Source: Chrysemys picta bellii (taxonomy: Eukaryota; Chordata; Testudines; Emydidae). Taken from it: a DNA stretch of 64,000 bases. The notes beneath the pieces were generated by a model, which saw only the letters and a program-made list of their open reading frames with translations, was not told where the DNA came from and ran no database searches. The stretch is taken from positions 17,914,836 to 17,978,835 of the forward strand of contig NC_088805.1 of the NCBI RefSeq assembly GCF_011386835.1. The letters run 5' to 3'. A program made the position numbers and the translations under genes. How positions within the stretch are numbered: the first letter of the stretch is position 1; every line of letters begins with the position of its first letter. Positions 60,419 through 64,000 of the stretch are shown piece by piece.

Positions 60419-61121
60419 GATAACTAAAGTTACATAAATAAGAGGAGTGTGCAGATAGGTTTTTGAACTAATACTCTAGGAATATTTGTTATTATTATTA
60501 GGAGACCAAAACCCCATTTTGCTAGGTATGTACAGACACAGAATAAAAAGATAGAATGGAAACTCTTGGGGGCAGGGACTAAGTATAAAACAAGAGTCAA
60601 AAAGATGGATACAGACAGATGTGAGAGAACAAGAGAACAGTGAGACAGTATTGGTCAGTATGACAGGTAGTGGTCTCTGCACATCAACAACCTGACCATT
60701 GTCGAGTTTTTTGCAAGCATCACAGCAAAGGAGAGTTTTAAGGAGGATAATGAGTTAGTTATGTGAATGTTTATGGGGAGCAAACCTCCTAAACACATGG
60801 GACAGCATGGGAGAAAATACGAAGGTGCCTGTTTGAATACTGAACAGGTGGGTAGTGGAGGCTGGTAGCATGAACCAATTGGAGGTGAGCATCAACAAAG
60901 ATGATAGGTAGAGTGGGGATTGAATGAAGAGCTTTAAAAGTGAAAACAAGCAGCTTATGTTTGATGCTATGAAGAGGAGGGAGCCGGTGGAGGGATTCAG
61001 AGAGAACGGTGACTGTCAAAGTGATGAGCTAGGAAAATGATCTTTGCAGTAGCATTCAGAATGCATACAAGTGGTATTGACAAGCAAGATTGCATTTGTC
61101 AAGGCCAGAGAGAGGCATGTT

Positions 61122-61236
61122 TCAGAGTAGCAGCCGTGTTAGTCTGTATCCGCAAAAAGAACAGGAGTACTTGTGGCACCTGCTCTAATAAATTTGTTAG
61201 TCTCTAAGGTGCCACAAGTACTCCTGTTCTTTTTTT
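61122..61236. mobile_element. Palindromic Penelope-like terminal-repeat copy D, inside L2
   Basis: A short copy of the copy C subfamily. The left arm is ttcagagtagcagccgtgtt ... cttgtggcacc; the right arm is tgctctaataaatttgttag ... gtactcctgttcttttttt. The central hammerhead region is deleted: the right arm begins at the TGCTC that follows helix III. The flanks are a perfect 15-bp duplication, agagagaggcatgtt (61107-61121 and 61237-61251). It is inserted in the L2 LINE, so it is younger than that element. Confidence 0.75.
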
Positions 61237-61652
61237 AGAGAGAGGCATGTTACAGTAACTGAGACACGAGATCATAAGATCTTTAGCTGTGTGGCTGGAT
61301 AAGGCCATATCTTAGGGTAGCTGGGAGGTGTGATTATGAGCCTGGGTAGACATACATGTGCTAGTTCTGCTTAACCTAGCAACAAAAAATAGCAATGCAT
61401 CCAAGGCAGCATGGAAGGTGGCTCAGACTAGCTGCCAGATTACATACCCAGGGTGGTGGTGTCAAGTGGTATTGTACTCAGCCAGATGGCCAAGGTGGCA
61501 TGGATAGCAGCTTGGGCTATGATGCTATTTTTACATGCTAGTTCAAGCAGAGCTAGAGTGTTTATGTCTACCCAAGATCAGAATCACACCTCCCAGATGC
61601 TGTGTAGACATTCCCTTAGAGACCTTATGCAGAAAGAAGATTTGAACATAGC

Positions 61653-62330
61653 CTAGATGGTAGGACCTAAGGAGAGGTCCGAGTCAAAGGTTACAGGCCT
61701 GAGTGACAACCAGGATAATGGTTTTGTCCACAGTGAATCAAGAAAGGAAGTTGTGGGAAGATTAGGAGCTCTGTTGAGCTTGAGCTGGCAGCTAGAAATC
61801 CACAAGGAGATGTGAGAGAGAGAGACTGAAATTTTAGCTTGGACGGGAGACAGTTCTGAAGTAGAGAGGTAAATCTGTAGGTCATCAACATAACATGGTA
61901 GTTGTTTTGTGTTTGCAGTTGAGATTGCCCAGAGATAAGGTGTAGAGAGAAAAAAGAAGGGGTCCCAAGGACACAGCCCTGTGAAACCCACACAGAAAGT
62001 TGGTGGGCAAGGAGAATGAAGAGGATCCCAAAGAACACACTGAAGGAGCAATTAGAGAGGTAGGAGGAGACCCAGGGGAGGACAGAGTGATTGAAGCCAA
62101 GGGAGGACAAGATTTTAAGAAAGAGCACATGGTCAGCTATGTCACAGGCGGCTGACAGGTCAAGGAGGACGAGGATGGAGTACTGGTTCTGAGCTTTAGC
62201 TTGAAAGAGATCACTAGAGACTTTGGTGAGAGCAGTTTCAATGGAGTGCAAGGGGCAGAAGCCAAACTGGAAAGCATCTAGGAACTCAACTCTATACGGT
62301 GATTGTTGACACTGTGTTCAATGAGCTTAG
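61653..62330 (-). pseudogene. L2 reverse transcriptase remnant
   Basis: The longest open piece (186 residues, 62251 down to 61691) shows reverse transcriptase blocks: ILVLLDLSAACDIADHVLF (family form LLDLSAAFDTVDH), VSQGCVLGT (family form GVPQGSVLGP), and, in a shifted position, MLMTYRFTS where YADDTQIY is expected. The catalytic YADD is therefore altered in this frame, while a neighbouring frame (61653-62051) reads YVDDLQIYLS. A frameshift splits the domain, and the enzyme is dead. It copied L2 RNA at the genomic target when active. Confidence 0.85.
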
Positions 62331-62540
62331 AGATGGAAAGGAAAAGGAAGATGAAGCAGTAGGTGGAGAGGCAACTGGGATCAAGGATGGGGTTTTTTTG
62401 GAAGGTGTTTGTTTTAAGATGGGAGAGACTAGAGCATGTATGTATTTGAGAGGAAGAGCTAGAGGAGAGTGAGAGGTTAAGGAGAAGAGTAAGGGAGGGG
62501 ATGACAGTGAAAGAAATAAGAAAAGAAATTAATGGAGATA

Positions 62541-62718
62541 TCCCATCTCCTAGAACTGGAAGGGACCTTGAAAGGTCATCGAGTCCAGCCCCCTGCCCTC
62601 ACTAGCAGGACCAAGTACTGATTTTGCCCCAGATCCCCAAGTGGCCCCCTCAAGGATTGAACTCACAACCCTGGGTTTAGCAGGCCAATGCTCAAACCAC
62701 TGAGTTATCCCTCCCCCC
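62541..62718 (-). mobile_element. Tortoise tRNA-derived SINE (minus)
   Basis: The complement of the copy at 10861: tagaactggaagggacc at the LINE-derived end, gggatctggggc reversed in the middle, and the B box (ggattgaactc) and A box (ccactgagttatcc) at the high-coordinate end. It is near full length. L2-like minus-strand text appears on both sides, which suggests the SINE landed in the L2 LINE. Confidence 0.9.
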
Positions 62719-63104
62719 TATGGGCATGGGGGGGGGAAATCAAGAGATGGGATGGGATCGGGTCACCGGGGTAAGCAAAGGTGTTAAGAGAAGGGGAGCA
62801 GATGAGAAATGTCTTTGTCTGTGATGTGAGAAAGAGGAGAGTTGTAGGAGGGAAAGGGGGGAAAAGAGCACAGCAACATGAAGATGTGGTCTTTCTTCCT
62901 AAGTATAAACACCACGTGAATAGAGAACATGTTCTGATGACATTTACGAACAGTAGCTTGGTACAAGAAACAGAAGTGCCAGGGTAAATATATTGCAACT
63001 GCATTCCTGTGCATGAGAAACTGCAATCTCAAGTGCCAGGATTGAAATCCCCCTGGTTAACAATTTGAATACTTAAACAGAAACATGAATACATTGTCGT
63101 TAAT

Positions 63105-63275
63105 GAATTTTTATTGTCACCACAAGCATGTTGGGCACAAAACTATCATCTCTATTTTACATATGGGAAATTAGGCCCAGGGTAGGTTAAGTGATGTCCA
63201 AAAGTTTTTAAAAGTCTGTGGCTGAGCCAGGAATTGAATCTACATTACCCAAGTCCTAGGCTAGTACCTTCACCA
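63105..63275 (-). mobile_element. MIR/CORE-SINE-like copy (minus)
   Basis: The + strand cues are catctctattttacatatgg (63148), taggcccagggtaggttaag (63172) and gagccaggaattgaatctac (63224). These are the complement of the MIR core and 5' half, in order. Diverged; no ends found. Confidence 0.6.
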
Positions 63276-63294
63276 GTTTGACTGCACGTCAGGA

Positions 63295-63660
63295 GCATAG
63301 CTGGGGGGGGGGGGGAGCAGCCGCTCCCGCACTGACCACATTCTTCAAAAGTGGTGCCTTAGGCGCCGACTCTCTGGGTGCTCCGGGCCTGGAGCACCCA
63401 TGGGGGAAAAATGGTGGGTGCTGGGCACCCACCAGCAGCCCAGCTCCTCAGTCCCCACCCCCCTGCCCAGCTCACCTCCGCCTCCTGCTTCTCCCCCTGG
63501 CTCCCAGCTCTTGCGCCGCAAAACAGCTGATTCGCAGCAAGCCTGGGAAGGAGGGGCGAGGAGGGGGAACGCAGCGTGCTGGGGAAGAGGCGGGGCAAGG
63601 GTGGGGATTTGGGGAGGGGTTCAATAGGGGCAGGGAGGGACGGAGTCGGGGCAGGGCCGG
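63295..63660. repeat. GC-rich dispersed repeat (ggtgctcc...ggagcaccc)
   Basis: An internal palindrome, tgggtgctccgggcctggagcaccca (63377-63402), is followed by gtgggtgctgggcacccac, then C-rich and G-rich halves. I recognise it as a turtle dispersed repeat of uncertain class. A G14 run is at 63302-63315. Open frames on both strands over 63278-63711 are by-products. Confidence 0.5.
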
Positions 63661-64000
63661 TTGAAACAAAACAGCAATCCGGTAGGAAAGAACATTGAAT
63701 ATTAGAAACAAAGCCTTTTAAAAATCCATTTCACCTGTCACTATTTTTGTTGTTTGCTTTTTGCATTTCTCTCAATGCTGCCAAGGGAAATAAATAAAGT
63801 CAGTTCCACCTTTGTTTACAGTTAGGTTCGCAGGGCTGTGAAGTTTGGGTTGCAAACACTGCAGGGAACCCTTTATTTGTTTGAAAACCCAAACTGTTCT
63901 ACTTAGAATCCTCAGAAAAATGCATCCCAAATCTCTTCTGGCCTTGTTTTTACAAATCTAATCTTGGGTCAAAATTTGAGTTGTGTGGTGGATCACTGTT
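63661..64000. other. No gene recognised
   Basis: Unique AT-rich DNA to the window edge. Confidence 0.5.

Larger units (their letters stand above)
60480..62470 (-). mobile_element. L2 LINE (minus), with insertions
   Basis: On the minus strand this runs from an FQKNPILDPS block (about 62400) through LHSIETALTKVSSDLFQ and the reverse transcriptase, then an SLHRLPPLHSIKHKLL block (about 61000), to a 3' end near 60480 that reads ttttgctaggtatgtacag on the + strand. This order is that of L2 ORF2 and its 3' UTR. Copy D of the palindromic family interrupts it at 61122. L2-like text may resume beyond the SINE, to about 62880. The element is old, with many frame breaks. Confidence 0.82.

Noticed and set aside
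1..64000. CRISPR array, operon or bacterial gene cluster
   Set aside because: Direct repeats found are eukaryotic minisatellites, microsatellites or target duplications; no spacer-repeat pattern and no dense coding exist.

Overview
The window looks like non-coding DNA, intergenic or deep intronic, from a turtle genome, most likely a cryptodire. The strongest clue is two copies of the tRNA-derived tortoise SINE, at 10861-11032 (+) and 62541-62718 (-). They sit among CR1 and L2 LINEs, MIR-type SINEs and many hAT-type DNA transposons, with long AT-rich single-copy stretches between. There are no bacterial-style genes, operons, ribosome binding sites, CRISPR arrays or rRNA genes. Nearly every open frame is a by-product of GC-rich repeats or chance.

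Layout. 1-639 is the right part of a G-rich hAT-like element cut by the window edge. 640-9700 is mostly unique DNA with a foldback element, a MIR and a GC-rich repeat. 9709-10523 is an LTR-like element flanked by an unusual 28-bp direct duplication, followed by the first tortoise SINE. 14.6-16.6 kb holds three weak minus-strand candidate exons and a hAT MITE. 20.4-24.4 kb has an LTR-like repeat, two CR1 pieces and a MIR. 25.4-26.1 kb has a GC-rich hAT foldback and the first of four palindromic Penelope-like copies. 31.0-33.5 kb is a decayed DNA transposon with an N-terminal Cys-rich protein. 42.3-45.8 kb is dense in MITEs. 50.1-53.8 kb holds a hAT MITE, a decayed ZMYM/TTF-type hAT transposon with terminal repeats and 8-bp target duplication, and a second hAT-like element 21 bp beyond it. 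54912-55032 is the best candidate exon of a host gene on the minus strand, gene unidentified. 60.5-62.9 kb is an L2 LINE (minus) interrupted by a tortoise SINE and by a Penelope-like copy with a 15-bp target duplication.

The only protein-like content I can assign to a family is transposon-derived: an L2 reverse transcriptase, a CR1 ORF2 C-terminus, a hAT transposase and a second DNA-transposon protein. All are broken. The most interesting non-coding signal is the repeat family at 25885, 44215, 58770 and 61122. These are inverted dimers with 12-15 bp target duplications. Three of the four carry a hammerhead-ribozyme-like core at the dimer centre, and in all four one arm stops at the same A/T run. 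Repeat family names rest on my recognition of sequence features, not on a database search.
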